Of a stretch of 64,000 nucleotides of DNA, positions 16,825 through 25,044 are shown one piece after another. The position numbers and the translations under genes are program-made. The notes below the pieces were generated by a model, which saw only the letters and a program-made list of their open reading frames with translations, was not told where the DNA came from and did not search any database. The stretch spans positions 1 to 64,000 of the forward strand of contig JAZNSN010000040.1 of NCBI GenBank assembly GCA_045591315.1, read 5' to 3'. Each line of letters begins with the position of its first letter. Position 1 is the first letter of the stretch. This DNA is from HGM04593 sp045591315 (GTDB taxonomy: Bacteria; Bacteroidota; Bacteroidia; Bacteroidales; Bacteroidaceae).

Positions 16825-17009
16825 TTTAATTCGTTTAAAAAGTTAATAATTCCATCATTCGCGACACTTCTCTGCTAACCTTTACGGAATCAAGGCTTTG
16901 CAGAAACCCTCTTCGCGCCGTACCCGACCAATTGGCTAGATTGAGTCTTTTGGGCCGGCTCAGAGACCTAAAGTATCGTATGCCCATAGCATGGGCTGAT
17001 AATAATCGG
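16825..17009 (-). promoter_or_regulatory. Long 5' leader of rplM (candidate L13 autoregulatory RNA)
   Basis: The promoter at 17014-17045 would give a leader of about 185 nt with no ORF. It contains GCCCAT-GCT-ATGGGC, a perfect hairpin at 16982-16996, and two copies of GAGCCG. L13-type leaders have been proposed for Bacteroidia; whether this sequence fits that model was not tested. Confidence 0.5.
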
Positions 17010-17013
17010 CTCG

Positions 17014-17045
17014 CAAAATTACTTCTTTTTAGCGTAACAGGCAAG
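17014..17045 (-). promoter_or_regulatory. Promoter of the rplM-rpsI-rpsB-tsf unit
   Basis: On the minus strand CTTG at 17042-17045 and TAATTTTG at 17014-17021 are separated by 20 nt, matching the Bacteroidota consensus. Confidence 0.7.
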
Positions 17046-17081
17046 CAATTGCAACTTTTTTTCAAAAAAAAGGCGTTTTTG

Positions 17082-17112
17082 TTTGTTGCAACGATTTTTT
17101 AGACTACCTTTG
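17082..17112 (+). promoter_or_regulatory. Promoter of tRNA-Leu
   Basis: TTTG at 17082-17085 and TACCTTTG at 17105-17112 are separated by exactly 19 nt. The tRNA starts 20 nt after the -7 box. This is one of the clearest sigma-ABfr promoters in the window. Confidence 0.85.
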
Positions 17113-17131
17113 CACTCGCAATCGAGCGATT

Positions 17132-17213
17132 GCCCAGATGGCGGAATCGGTAGACGCGCTGGTCTCAAACACCAGTGGGGCAACCCATCCCGGTTCGATC
17201 CCGGGTCTGGGTA
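17132..17213 (+). tRNA. tRNA-Leu (anticodon CAA)
   Basis: An 82-nt class II tRNA. The acceptor stem GCCCAGA/TCTGGGT includes one G-U pair. The anticodon arm CTGGT-CTCAAAC-ACCAG gives CAA (reads UUG), a short variable arm follows, and the T-arm is CCCGGTTCGATCCCGGG. The discriminator is A and CCA is not encoded. Confidence 0.96.
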
Positions 17214-17216
17214 CTG

Positions 17217-17257
17217 AAACGGAGAGAGTTTTTCAACTTTCTCCGTTTTCTTTTTTC
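17217..17257 (+). terminator. Terminator of tRNA-Leu
   Basis: A 14-bp stem (17217-17230 with 17235-17248, one G-U pair) around TTTC is followed by TCTTTTTT. It starts 4 nt after the tRNA. Confidence 0.88.
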
Positions 17258-17381
17258 CCACAGCGTAACTCATTGGTTTGCTGATATATAAAGTCAAGCA
17301 CCTTGTTGTAGTTTTTGGTTCGATATTTATTTCCGTCAAATTCAGCTCACTCGCAATGCAAGCGCCAACGCTCCCTTAAAA

Positions 17382-18590
17382 TTACTTGGCATTTTTCCTT
17401 TTTATATACAGGCGCCTTATCCAAAGATAGTAGCCTGTAAGAGGCAAGGATGCACCCAATAGAGCTGCAAAGAAGTAGAGGAACTTGCTGAACAGGCCTC
17501 CCCAGGTACCCACGTGCAGCGTACGCACCCAACCGACAGCCTTGCTGCGCGGAGACGAGGAGTGATAATAATCGGCTGACAGGATTTCGCCTGTTGCCTC
17601 GTCGAACTTGTACCTGTCAAAGGCGCGTTGGTTGCCCCAACCGCCCAAAGCCACGCTTATAGAGCCGGCAGAAACAGTTATTGTGTTGAAACTCTCATTT
17701 CCAAGCACATTATCTACTGCTGCTTGCCAAGCGTAATACGGAGAATTCTCCCTTGTGACATGTTCTGTCGCGCCGGATACTGCATCGACCTGGGCTGTAG
17801 CCGAAGAAACTGCATCGACAGCACCGCCATTCACCGAAGAGCTGAGCGGTGTGGCAGCACCGACTTCATACTGCTTCTCGACAGGCTGTACAACATCGGT
17901 TTCAGCCTTCTCGTTGGAGAACATGCCGTAGAACGCCTTGTTGTACCAGCCGTATGACCATGTAAGGCCAGTCAGTGCCATTGCAAGCAGGAAAAGGAGG
18001 GCATAAAAGCCGCCGGCAACATGCAAGTCGTACCAAAAGCGGTTCTTGCCTTTTGAGACAACTATCTTCAAACGATTCTTGAGCATCTTGCGGTTGCGTG
18101 GCCACCATACCAAAAGTCCTGTCAATAGAATGACTACAAAAGCCAGTGTACTTGCGCCCACAATAACCTTGCCCCAGAAGATGGCTCCATTGCCTGGATT
18201 GCTGTCCATGAGCCAACGGTGCAGACGTCTCATCACATCAAAGAAAGGAGGACGACGGTACTCGCCCTGCACCTCCCCGGTATATTGGTTGACATACAAC
18301 GCTGCACGGCGTGGCTTCGAAAGGTTCACCTTATAGGCCTCATCTGCAGCAAACGGGATTACAACACCGGTCACCTCAACGCCACTGTCAAGAGACGGCT
18401 CGACACGCTCTATGATTTGCCACACAGGCATGGGAGTGCCCTTTGGCTCAACAGACGATGCTCCGCCTGAACACAAAGCCGTGATTTCACTCTCAAATAC
18501 CAACATGGCACCGGTGAAGCAGGTTATCATTATAACCAATCCAAAAGGCACAGACACCCATAGGTGCAGCTTACTGACAATTCTTTTCAT
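17382..18590 (-). CDS. PepSY-associated transmembrane protein (iron-uptake-type)
   Basis: A 402-residue inner-membrane protein of the PepSY_TM family. It opens with KLHLWVSVPFGLVIMITCFTGAMLVFE, the characteristic first helix, then a PepSY-like periplasmic stretch. LHRWLMD, a helix near 160-185 (GASTLAFVVILLTGLLVWW), WYDLHVAGGFYALLFLLAMALTGLTWSYGW and a last helix (FSKFLYFFAALLGASLPLTGYYLW) follow. Histidines in HLW, LHRW and DLHV are typical of the family, which often accompanies TonB receptors and is thought to reduce or process iron-siderophores. No receptor is adjacent here, so the substrate is open. Confidence 0.85.
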   Translation of the reverse strand: MKRIVSKLHLWVSVPFGLVIMITCFTGAMLVFESEITALCSGGASSVEPKGTPMPVWQIIERVEPSLDSGVEVTGVVIPFAADEAYKVNLSKPRRAALYVNQYTGEVQGEYRRPPFFDVMRRLHRWLMDSNPGNGAIFWGKVIVGASTLAFVVILLTGLLVWWPRNRKMLKNRLKIVVSKGKNRFWYDLHVAGGFYALLFLLAMALTGLTWSYGWYNKAFYGMFSNEKAETDVVQPVEKQYEVGAATPLSSSVNGGAVDAVSSATAQVDAVSGATEHVTRENSPYYAWQAAVDNVLGNESFNTITVSAGSISVALGGWGNQRAFDRYKFDEATGEILSADYYHSSSPRSKAVGWVRTLHVGTWGGLFSKFLYFFAALLGASLPLTGYYLWIRRLYIKRKNAK

Positions 18591-18638
18591 TATATATATG
18601 TTATGCTTGCTTTAATTATAACAAGCTTCAACGTTCCT

Positions 18639-19544
18639 TTATTTTACAGCCTCTACATTATAGCCCTTGGCTTTCAATAATTCGAGCAAGCCACGTTCAC
18701 CGGGCAGATGAAGAGCACCGACAACAAACAATGTCGGCTTTTCGCCAATGATTGCCGGTATTTTTTCGGCCCAATCGGCATTTCGGCCATATATAAGGGC
18801 TTCTTTCTCCTCAGGAGTGCTGCCGCAGTCACCATCCATATCCTCATCGGCAACCTTTTCGAGTTTTGCAAGGTCCTGAGCAAAGTATGCATTCGCAATA
18901 TCCTTCACCGTCTGAAGTGTCTTTTCCGGATTGCCGACCATACAGAAGAGCTGCTCCTTCTGCCTCTCCAACGTAGCTCCCTTAAACAGAACCGATATCT
19001 GGAAATCGACACTCTCGAAGCCGATAACCGACTTGCCGGCTTTGACTGCTTCATTCTGGAAATGGCTGTCTATAAGGGCCATCGGGTTGAATCCCGGAGT
19101 CACCCTCATGTACTGCATCATCTGGAGCTGGGTCATTATCGCAACCGGCGACATCTTGCCAAGCTGCATCTCAACCATAGGATTTGTAAGGTCGCCCCCC
19201 ATCACACTCTTCATATAGGCATTGAGTTCATTCATCTCAGCCTCGCTGAGAATATCCTTGAGCGACTTGCCGTCGGGCAGTTTCATGGCATCAGCCATCT
19301 TAGCCATATTGCCCGGTGCCTGCAAATCACGCATATCAAGCTCTCCACACACCTGTTCTACGGCAGCAAGAGCTTCCCTTGCACCGGAAATGGAATCGGC
19401 GAACGAAGCAGGGGCTAAATGATATGTGCCTACTACATAAGACGGCTTTTCAAGACCTTCGGACGAGATACGGTACAGCAACTGAGCATCAACCGACAGA
19501 ACCGATAGCAGGAACGCTGCTATGGAAAAAATGAATCTTTTCAT
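18639..19544 (-). CDS. TraB/GumN family secreted protein
   Basis: The 301 residues from the preferred start at 19544 begin with a signal peptide (MKRFIFSIAAFLLSVLSVDAQ). The longer ORF to 19622 would prepend a hydrophobic, Phe-rich stretch lying on the promoter side. The family is recognised by YRISSEGLEKPSYVVGTYHLAP at the start and LFVVGALHLPGERGLLELLKAKGYNV at the end. The two conserved G-x-x-H motifs (GTYH, GALH) resemble the metal-binding motifs of Tiki/TraB-type proteases. In bacteria these proteins are mostly uncharacterised, and protease activity here is an inference. A TACTTTTG box (19567-19574) lies just upstream. Confidence 0.85.
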   Translation of the reverse strand: MKRFIFSIAAFLLSVLSVDAQLLYRISSEGLEKPSYVVGTYHLAPASFADSISGAREALAAVEQVCGELDMRDLQAPGNMAKMADAMKLPDGKSLKDILSEAEMNELNAYMKSVMGGDLTNPMVEMQLGKMSPVAIMTQLQMMQYMRVTPGFNPMALIDSHFQNEAVKAGKSVIGFESVDFQISVLFKGATLERQKEQLFCMVGNPEKTLQTVKDIANAYFAQDLAKLEKVADEDMDGDCGSTPEEKEALIYGRNADWAEKIPAIIGEKPTLFVVGALHLPGERGLLELLKAKGYNVEAVK

Positions 19545-19648
19545 ATACATAGAGTTTATAATGCCCCAAAAGTAGTAAAAAAAGGACACAAATGCGTTAA
19601 TGGAAAAAACATTTTTAAACAAGGAGCATCATTGCAAGTAAAGATACC

Positions 19649-19656
19649 TATCTTTG
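19649..19656 (+). promoter_or_regulatory. -7 element (TATCTTTG) of the thioesterase gene
   Basis: TATCTTTGC matches the Bacteroidota -7 consensus and lies 55 nt before the ATG at 19711. A -33 element at the right spacing is not clear. Confidence 0.5.
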
Positions 19657-19710
19657 CACGGGTTCCGCAAGACGGAATATGCAAACATATTTTAGGACAA
19701 AGACACATAT

Positions 19711-20187
19711 ATGAAGAAGATAAAGAATCCCTGGCTGCCGCTTACAGGCAAAGGCTACAACTGCTTCGCATGCGCTCCATGTAACCCTTACGGACTTAAG
19801 ATGGAGTTCTACGAGGACGGTGACGACATCGTATCGCTATGGACACCTGATGACAACTATCAGGGCTGGCTCGACACCCTGCACGGAGGAATACAGGCCA
19901 CACTTCTCGACGAGATAGGCGGCTGGATTATCGCACGCAAGTTCCAGACATCGGGAATGACAACAAACTTGAACGTAAAGTACAAGAAGCCGATACCTAC
20001 AGGCAAGGATATTACTATAGAGGTACGCGCACGCGTGAAGGAGACAAAACGTATGTTCGTATTCATTGAAGCTGAGATTAGATACGACGGTGAAGTACGT
20101 TCAAGCGCAGAAATGACATACTACACATTCCCGAAGGATGTTGCAGAAAAGGATTTCATGTTCACAGGGTGCGAACTGGAGGAATAA
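19711..20187 (+). CDS. PaaI/YdiI-type hotdog-fold thioesterase
   Basis: A 158-residue hotdog protein likely to hydrolyse an acyl-CoA or similar thioester in the cytoplasm. The core pattern LHGGIQATLLDEIGGW contains the H-G-G and the acidic residue five to seven positions later that form the active site of the PaaI superfamily. NLNVKYKKPIPTGKDITIEVRARV is the typical following strand region. The N-terminus carries three cysteines (CFACAPCNPYGL), a pattern common in this subgroup and possibly structural. It stands alone between its own promoter and the convergent polysaccharide genes. The substrate is unknown. Confidence 0.85.
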   Translation: MKKIKNPWLPLTGKGYNCFACAPCNPYGLKMEFYEDGDDIVSLWTPDDNYQGWLDTLHGGIQATLLDEIGGWIIARKFQTSGMTTNLNVKYKKPIPTGKDITIEVRARVKETKRMFVFIEAEIRYDGEVRSSAEMTYYTFPKDVAEKDFMFTGCELEE

Positions 20188-20205
20188 GCACAAATGAGAT
20201 GATTA

Positions 20206-21393
20206 TCACACCTTCAGAAACTCGACGAAACGGCCCAGTTGCTTCGAGTATGAGAATGAATCTAGCGAAGCGTTGAAGCAGTTTGCTGAATATACGGCAT
20301 ACTCCTCGGAAGACATATCGACAAAAGCCTTTATATTCTTTTCCAGCGCAGAATAGTCACCGAATTCCGAAACAAGACCAAAGCCGCACTCCTCGACTAT
20401 GCGGGCACCTTCACCATTGCCACTGAACAGAATCGGTATTCCGGCCGGAAGAAGATCGAAAATCTTTGAAGGAACAGCACCGTGAATTGCTGCAGCAAGC
20501 GGTATTATAGAGAGGTCATACTTCTTGAGTTCCTCATTCATCTCCTGCTTTGACACATAGCCATGATACCATATATTCTTGTCGCCCCCCTTGATATATT
20601 CCTCTATCTCAGCAGTCTGGTTTCCGCCTCCGTAAAGATGCATTTCGACACCGAGGGCTACAAAGTCTATGGACTTCAGCAACTGAAGGATTCCTTGTGC
20701 AACACCGAAAAGACCGGCATAAACCAGCTTCAGCCTAGCATTCTTACGTTTTGCTGAACCCGAACAGCATTCAACCGGTTGAAGATTACGGTAAAGGAAC
20801 GTCCTCTTGCCTGGGAACATCGCCTCGACATGCTCCACAATTTCTTGCGACTGCCCCATTGCCGAATATGCATTCTTGTATATATACCTCTCGAAACGGC
20901 TCAATGCCTTGAACGAAATGCTGCCCTCGCGCACAAATCCCAATTCCACCGCAGAACCCGGCCACAGATCCGAGACATTAAGCACTACTTTCTTTCCGAA
21001 CAGTTTCTTGAATATCGTTATTGCCGAAACAGACACCAGAATAGGAGGAGACTGCACTATCACACGGTCGTAACTCTTCACAAGCCTGCGCTTGAATGCA
21101 AACGCCCACATAGAAACGGCATACGCAGTCATGGCAAGCACACGCTTGAATGGATTCTTGGAAACTGTAGCATAGGTCCAATACCTATAGACATTTATGC
21201 CATCAATCTGTTCCTTCTTTGAGAAACAGCCACGATAGCCGTCAAATATCCTGCCTTTCGGATAATTCGGAAGGCAGGTAAGTATATCAACATCGACTCC
21301 AGATGCCTTAAGCCCTTTGGCCAGATTTGTTATACGGCTAGGAGCCGCTCCCAATTCCGGCTCGTAATAGAATGAGACGATGAGAACTTTCAC
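20206..21393 (-). CDS. Family 4 glycosyltransferase (WbuB/WcaI-like)
   Basis: A 395-residue GT-B retaining glycosyltransferase. The N-terminus FYYEPELGAAPSRITNLAKGLKASG and CLPNYPKGRIFDGYRG are typical of the WbuB/WcaI subgroup, which transfers amino-sugars such as FucNAc, ManNAc or related residues onto lipid-linked intermediates. The C-terminal half has the nucleotide-sugar site with PSKIFDLLPAGIPILFS. It is last in the wecC-wecB-GT trio (3-nt gap to wecB), so it plausibly uses the sugar made by its two upstream neighbours; that is an inference. Confidence 0.88.
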   Translation of the reverse strand: MKVLIVSFYYEPELGAAPSRITNLAKGLKASGVDVDILTCLPNYPKGRIFDGYRGCFSKKEQIDGINVYRYWTYATVSKNPFKRVLAMTAYAVSMWAFAFKRRLVKSYDRVIVQSPPILVSVSAITIFKKLFGKKVVLNVSDLWPGSAVELGFVREGSISFKALSRFERYIYKNAYSAMGQSQEIVEHVEAMFPGKRTFLYRNLQPVECCSGSAKRKNARLKLVYAGLFGVAQGILQLLKSIDFVALGVEMHLYGGGNQTAEIEEYIKGGDKNIWYHGYVSKQEMNEELKKYDLSIIPLAAAIHGAVPSKIFDLLPAGIPILFSGNGEGARIVEECGFGLVSEFGDYSALEKNIKAFVDMSSEEYAVYSANCFNASLDSFSYSKQLGRFVEFLKV

Positions 21394-21396
21394 GTG

Positions 21397-22578
21397 TTAT
21401 ATGGTTTTTATATAATCTACAATACGTGAGCAGGCCTTTCCATCGCCGTACGGATTGAGAGCCTTGCTCATGCTGTCGTAATAGGACGAATCTTCGAGCA
21501 ACATCGAAACCTCACCGACTATCAGATTATAATCAGTGCCGACAAGTTTAACTGTACCGGCAGCCAAAGCCTCCGGACGTTCTGTCGTGTCACGCATTAC
21601 CAGAACCGGCTTTCCAAGCCCTGGAGCCTCCTCCTGTATTCCACCGCTATCGGTAAGAACAAAGAAACTCTTTTCCATGAGATACACGAATTCCATATAC
21701 TCCAAGGGTTCGATAAAGAACATATTGCCATTATTGCCCCATGCCTTTCCGGCCGACAAGGAATCCATTCCGACAAAGACCTCTTGAATCGGCTTGCGGA
21801 CGTTTGGGTTAAGATGCATCGGATATACGAAATCGACATCGGGATACTTTTGTGCCAGATCCCTTATTGCAGTACACATGGATATGAAACCATCACCGAA
21901 ATTCTCACGTCTGTGCCCGGTAATCAATACAAGCCTACGCTTGCCATCAAGTCTTGAGATATCGTATCCGGCCTTGAGAAGTTTGTCAACCTGCTGTACT
22001 TCCAGCCCTTTATCATTCTTTATCTTGTTGACAACCCAATGCAAAGCATCAATTACAGTATTCCCGGTTACTATTATAGAGTTGCTTGCGACATTTTCAT
22101 CAAGCAGATTTCTACGGCTAAGTTCTGTAGGCGAGAAATTATACGATGCTATACGCCCTGTTATCTGCCTATTCATCTCTTCGGGCCATGGACTATAGAT
22201 ATTGCATGTGCGAAGCCCTGCTTCTACATGGCCGACAGGTATCTGCTGGTAAAAAGCAGCCAACGCTGCAGCCATACTTGTTGTTGTATCGCCATGCACT
22301 AGAACGATATCGGGACGCGCTTCCTTGAGCACATCACGCATTCCCACCAACACACGCGACGTAACATCATAAAGATCCTGCCCCTGCTTCATTATATTCA
22401 AGTCATAATCGGGCGCAATATCGAACAGACCGAGTACCTGGTCGAGCATCTCGCGATGCTGCCCGGTAACACATACCTGCGTCTCGAATTCTTCATGATG
22501 TTCCATAAAGCACTTTACCAACGGAGCCATTTTAATAGCCTCAGGACGCGTACCGAACACTAACAGAACCTTCTTCAT
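21397..22578 (-). CDS. wecB: UDP-N-acetylglucosamine 2-epimerase (non-hydrolysing)
   Basis: It interconverts UDP-GlcNAc and UDP-ManNAc in the cytoplasm. The 393 residues start with VLLVFGTRPEAIKMAPLV and contain VTGQHREMLDQVL, VHGDTTTSMAAALAAFY, VGHVEAGLRT and TGHRRENFG, followed by LTDSGGIQEEAPGLGKPVLVMR. All are signature segments of the family with its catalytic acidic and histidine residues. It lies 5 nt downstream of the wecC-like dehydrogenase, so the pair makes UDP-ManNAc and UDP-ManNAcA for the polysaccharide. Confidence 0.96.
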   Translation of the reverse strand: MKKVLLVFGTRPEAIKMAPLVKCFMEHHEEFETQVCVTGQHREMLDQVLGLFDIAPDYDLNIMKQGQDLYDVTSRVLVGMRDVLKEARPDIVLVHGDTTTSMAAALAAFYQQIPVGHVEAGLRTCNIYSPWPEEMNRQITGRIASYNFSPTELSRRNLLDENVASNSIIVTGNTVIDALHWVVNKIKNDKGLEVQQVDKLLKAGYDISRLDGKRRLVLITGHRRENFGDGFISMCTAIRDLAQKYPDVDFVYPMHLNPNVRKPIQEVFVGMDSLSAGKAWGNNGNMFFIEPLEYMEFVYLMEKSFFVLTDSGGIQEEAPGLGKPVLVMRDTTERPEALAAGTVKLVGTDYNLIVGEVSMLLEDSSYYDSMSKALNPYGDGKACSRIVDYIKTI

Positions 22579-22583
22579 GCCAT

Positions 22584-23789
22584 TTACTTCTTAAATACGC
22601 CACAAAAATCGAGCACCAACACATCGGAACGGTAATTCAATGCCGCAAACTCACGATGGTTCACCAAGAAAACGACAATATCGGCAGTTTCGTATGCTGT
22701 CTTGTAATCCGTCAGCTTGAAAACATTATGCTCCGTTATATTCGGCTCCACAACCATCACCTTGCCGTTATTGCATGACTGCAGGACGCGCGAAGCTATG
22801 GACTTGGCAGGAGACTCGCGCAAATCATCTATATTGGGCTTGAAAGCCAGGCCCATCATTGCGACAACAGGAACACGATGATTCTTGAGCTCAAATTCGA
22901 GCATTACACGACGCACCTTTTCGGCACACCACTCTGCCTTGTAATTGTTTATACCGCGTGCTTCTGAAATCAAGCGGGACTCGACAGGATAGGCCGATGA
23001 TATGAAATAGGGATCAACAGCTATACAATGACCGCCGACGCCACAACCAGGCTGCAATATATTTACACGCGGATGCTTGTTGGCAAGTTCGATAAGCTCC
23101 CAAACATTTATCCCGGCCTTGTCACATATAAGCGACAGCTCATTGGCAAAGGCTATCTGCACATCACGTGAAGCATTCTCAGTAAGCTTGCACATCTCAG
23201 CGGTACGGCTGTTTGTCGTATGCAACTGTCCCTTTACAAAATGAGCATAGAACTCTTTTGCCTTCTCCGTAGAAGCCTCGTCAATACCGCCAATCACACG
23301 GTCGTTATTGACAAGCTCGTAAATTATATTGCCAGGCAATACACGCTCCGGACAATATGCAATACCAATCTTGCCTCTCAGTTCGGGACGACTGGTAAAA
23401 ATCAGTTCGGCAACAGTTTCTGTAGTGCCCACAGGAGAGGTTGACTCTATAACGAAAAGGTCACCATCCTTAAGCAGAGGAAGAACCATTCTGGTTGCAG
23501 CCTCCACGAACGAGATATCAGGCTCATGATCTCCTTTGAAAGGAGTCGGTACAACTATAAAATATGCATCACACACCTGAGGACGCGTATATGCCTTGAA
23601 ACGGCCCGATGCTATAACTTCCCGCAACAAGTCTTCCAGCCCCTCTTCTACGATATGCAGATTTCCAGAATTAGTCTTGTCCACGACTGCTTGGTTTACA
23701 TCGACGCCTACAACCTCAATACCATGCTTAGCTGCTATTATTGCTGTAGGAAGGCCAATATAACCCAACCCCATAAAACATGCTTTCAT
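22584..23789 (-). CDS. wecC: UDP-N-acetyl-D-mannosamine dehydrogenase
   Basis: An NAD-dependent two-step oxidation of UDP-ManNAc to UDP-ManNAcA. The 401 residues give an N-terminal Rossmann fold (GLGYIGLPTAIIAAKHG), VPTPFKGDHEPDIS, the central KLTENASRDVQIAFANEL, and the catalytic cysteine in GCGVGGHCIAVDPYF. The C-terminal UDP-binding domain has GLAFKPNIDDLRESPA. Size and motifs favour the WecC branch over UDP-glucose dehydrogenase, and the wecB neighbour agrees. A TAACTTTG box (23836-23843, minus strand) gives the trio its own transcript. Confidence 0.94.
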   Translation of the reverse strand: MKACFMGLGYIGLPTAIIAAKHGIEVVGVDVNQAVVDKTNSGNLHIVEEGLEDLLREVIASGRFKAYTRPQVCDAYFIVVPTPFKGDHEPDISFVEAATRMVLPLLKDGDLFVIESTSPVGTTETVAELIFTSRPELRGKIGIAYCPERVLPGNIIYELVNNDRVIGGIDEASTEKAKEFYAHFVKGQLHTTNSRTAEMCKLTENASRDVQIAFANELSLICDKAGINVWELIELANKHPRVNILQPGCGVGGHCIAVDPYFISSAYPVESRLISEARGINNYKAEWCAEKVRRVMLEFELKNHRVPVVAMMGLAFKPNIDDLRESPAKSIASRVLQSCNNGKVMVVEPNITEHNVFKLTDYKTAYETADIVVFLVNHREFAALNYRSDVLVLDFCGVFKK

Positions 23790-23835
23790 ATATATCTATG
23801 TGTTTTTATTCCTAAAACCAATATCTACAGATGTA

Positions 23836-23843
23836 CAAAGTTA
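23836..23843 (-). promoter_or_regulatory. -7 element (TAACTTTG) for wecC-wecB-GT4
   Basis: A TAnnTTTG match on the minus strand lies 47 nt upstream of the wecC start. No clear -33 box is seen. The 234-nt gap 23790-24023 holds nothing else I recognise. Confidence 0.45.
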
Positions 23844-24023
23844 CAAACTAAACATTAATATGCCATAAAAAAAACAACAAATATTAGGAACACCGAAAGA
23901 TTTTGCAGCATTTTTGCGGCAAACATTTATTATTGCACACTGTACTAATCATTATCAGAATCTATTTGAGATTCATTTTACAAATAAAAACAACAGAAAC
24001 AGACAGCACTCTTACTGCACCAT

Positions 24024-24605
24024 TCATAAAGCCACCATATTATCTATATAACCTTCCGTAGCATTCTCGCGGCTTATAATCCTTGCAGGATTACCGACAA
24101 CTATGGAATGAGGCGGAACATCGAAGTTAACGAATGAGTTTGGAGCAATGAGAACATCTGTACCTATATTGATTTTACCGACAAGAACCGCATTTGCTCC
24201 AATCCAAACCTTATCTGCAATTTGAGGTGCGCCCTGTTTCTTTCCTCTATTAGTCTGACCAATGACAACCCCAGTACATATTGTAACATTGTTACCCAAA
24301 ACAGCATTTGAGTTTACAATAACCCTTCCGAAATGGTTTATGAAAAGACCTTTGCCGATTTTTGCGATAGTCGGGATTTGAATTTGAGTCTTGACAGACA
24401 AGCGTCTTTTTTTCAATTCCCAATACAAATATTGCAACAAGCACATTCTTCTACCCTTATAATAGTGCGCCTTTCTAAGTGCCTTAAGGAACTTCAGTTC
24501 GATTGGAAGTGGCAAAAGCATTCTTTTTAACGAGCATTTGAAAGTTCCATAATATCTGAAATAATCGTAATGGAACAAAAAGGCGTGTGAATCTGTAGTT
24601 GGCAT
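24024..24605 (-). CDS. Serine acetyltransferase-like O-acyltransferase (hexapeptide repeat)
   Basis: A 193-residue left-handed beta-helix acyltransferase. The N-terminal 75 residues are helical and basic. From about residue 80 hexapeptide repeats begin (IPTIAKIGKGLFINHFGRVIVNSNAVLGNNVTICTGVVIG). The catalytic His is probably that of FINHFG, and the usual end is IAPNSFVNFDVPPHSIVVGNPARII. It resembles the CysE branch found in polysaccharide loci, where it O-acetylates a sugar, rather than the cysteine-synthesis enzyme. It is the last minus-strand gene before a disrupted region with a transposase remnant. Confidence 0.8.
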   Translation of the reverse strand: MPTTDSHAFLFHYDYFRYYGTFKCSLKRMLLPLPIELKFLKALRKAHYYKGRRMCLLQYLYWELKKRRLSVKTQIQIPTIAKIGKGLFINHFGRVIVNSNAVLGNNVTICTGVVIGQTNRGKKQGAPQIADKVWIGANAVLVGKINIGTDVLIAPNSFVNFDVPPHSIVVGNPARIISRENATEGYIDNMVAL

Positions 24606-24718
24606 ATGAAAATTCGTTTAAAATTTATTGAAATCCATTTCGTAGAAACGCATAATTAATCACCAATCAGTAACCCGGCGAAAACACTTTTACAACTTAA
24701 TGATTACCATATAATTCG

Positions 24719-24877
24719 AGTTATACAGAAAATTTCAGCCACCTTACCGACAAGCAAGGGCAAGTTATAGAAAATATCATTAACCGACAAGAAAGAAAAA
24801 GAAAATATTCTTTTCAAGATATCATGAATACACTATTCTACACGACTAAACAGCTACAAACTAAAACGGATGAATAA
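24719..24877 (+). pseudogene. IS5-family-like transposase, N-terminal remnant
   Basis: The plus frame starting near 24719 reads without an ATG as ENFSHLTDKQGQVIENI then INRQERKRKYSFQDIMNTLFYTTK and stops at 24875-24877. This matches the N-terminal pattern of IS5-type transposases as I know them (LTDKQW-x-V-I-E...RKRK-x-S-x-x-x-I-x-N-x-x-x-Y-x-T-K). The expected Trp after LTDKQ is Gly, there is no start codon, and the DDE part is missing, so it is dead. It occupies part of the roughly 440-nt gap between two oppositely oriented acyltransferase genes; the rest is AT-rich with no feature I recognise. Confidence 0.6.
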
Positions 24878-25019
24878 CAGAAGAACGTATTGGTATTGCC
24901 CGTATTAATTCTCAATAGTTCCATATATTGTTGGTGTCTGTTTTCTGTATTGTTTTTGGGTTTATGCCAAGTACAAACAAAAAATGGCCGTAAATGCGAA
25001 TAAAGATTATAAAGAATAT

Positions 25020-25027
25020 TATATTTG
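25020..25027 (+). promoter_or_regulatory. -7 element (TATATTTG) for the plus-strand acyltransferase
   Basis: TATATTTGC matches the consensus and lies 18 nt before the ATG at 25045. It sits inside the longer possible reading frame that opens at 24994, which argues for the downstream start. Confidence 0.55.
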
Positions 25028-25044
25028 CAAAAAACAGTATTGAA

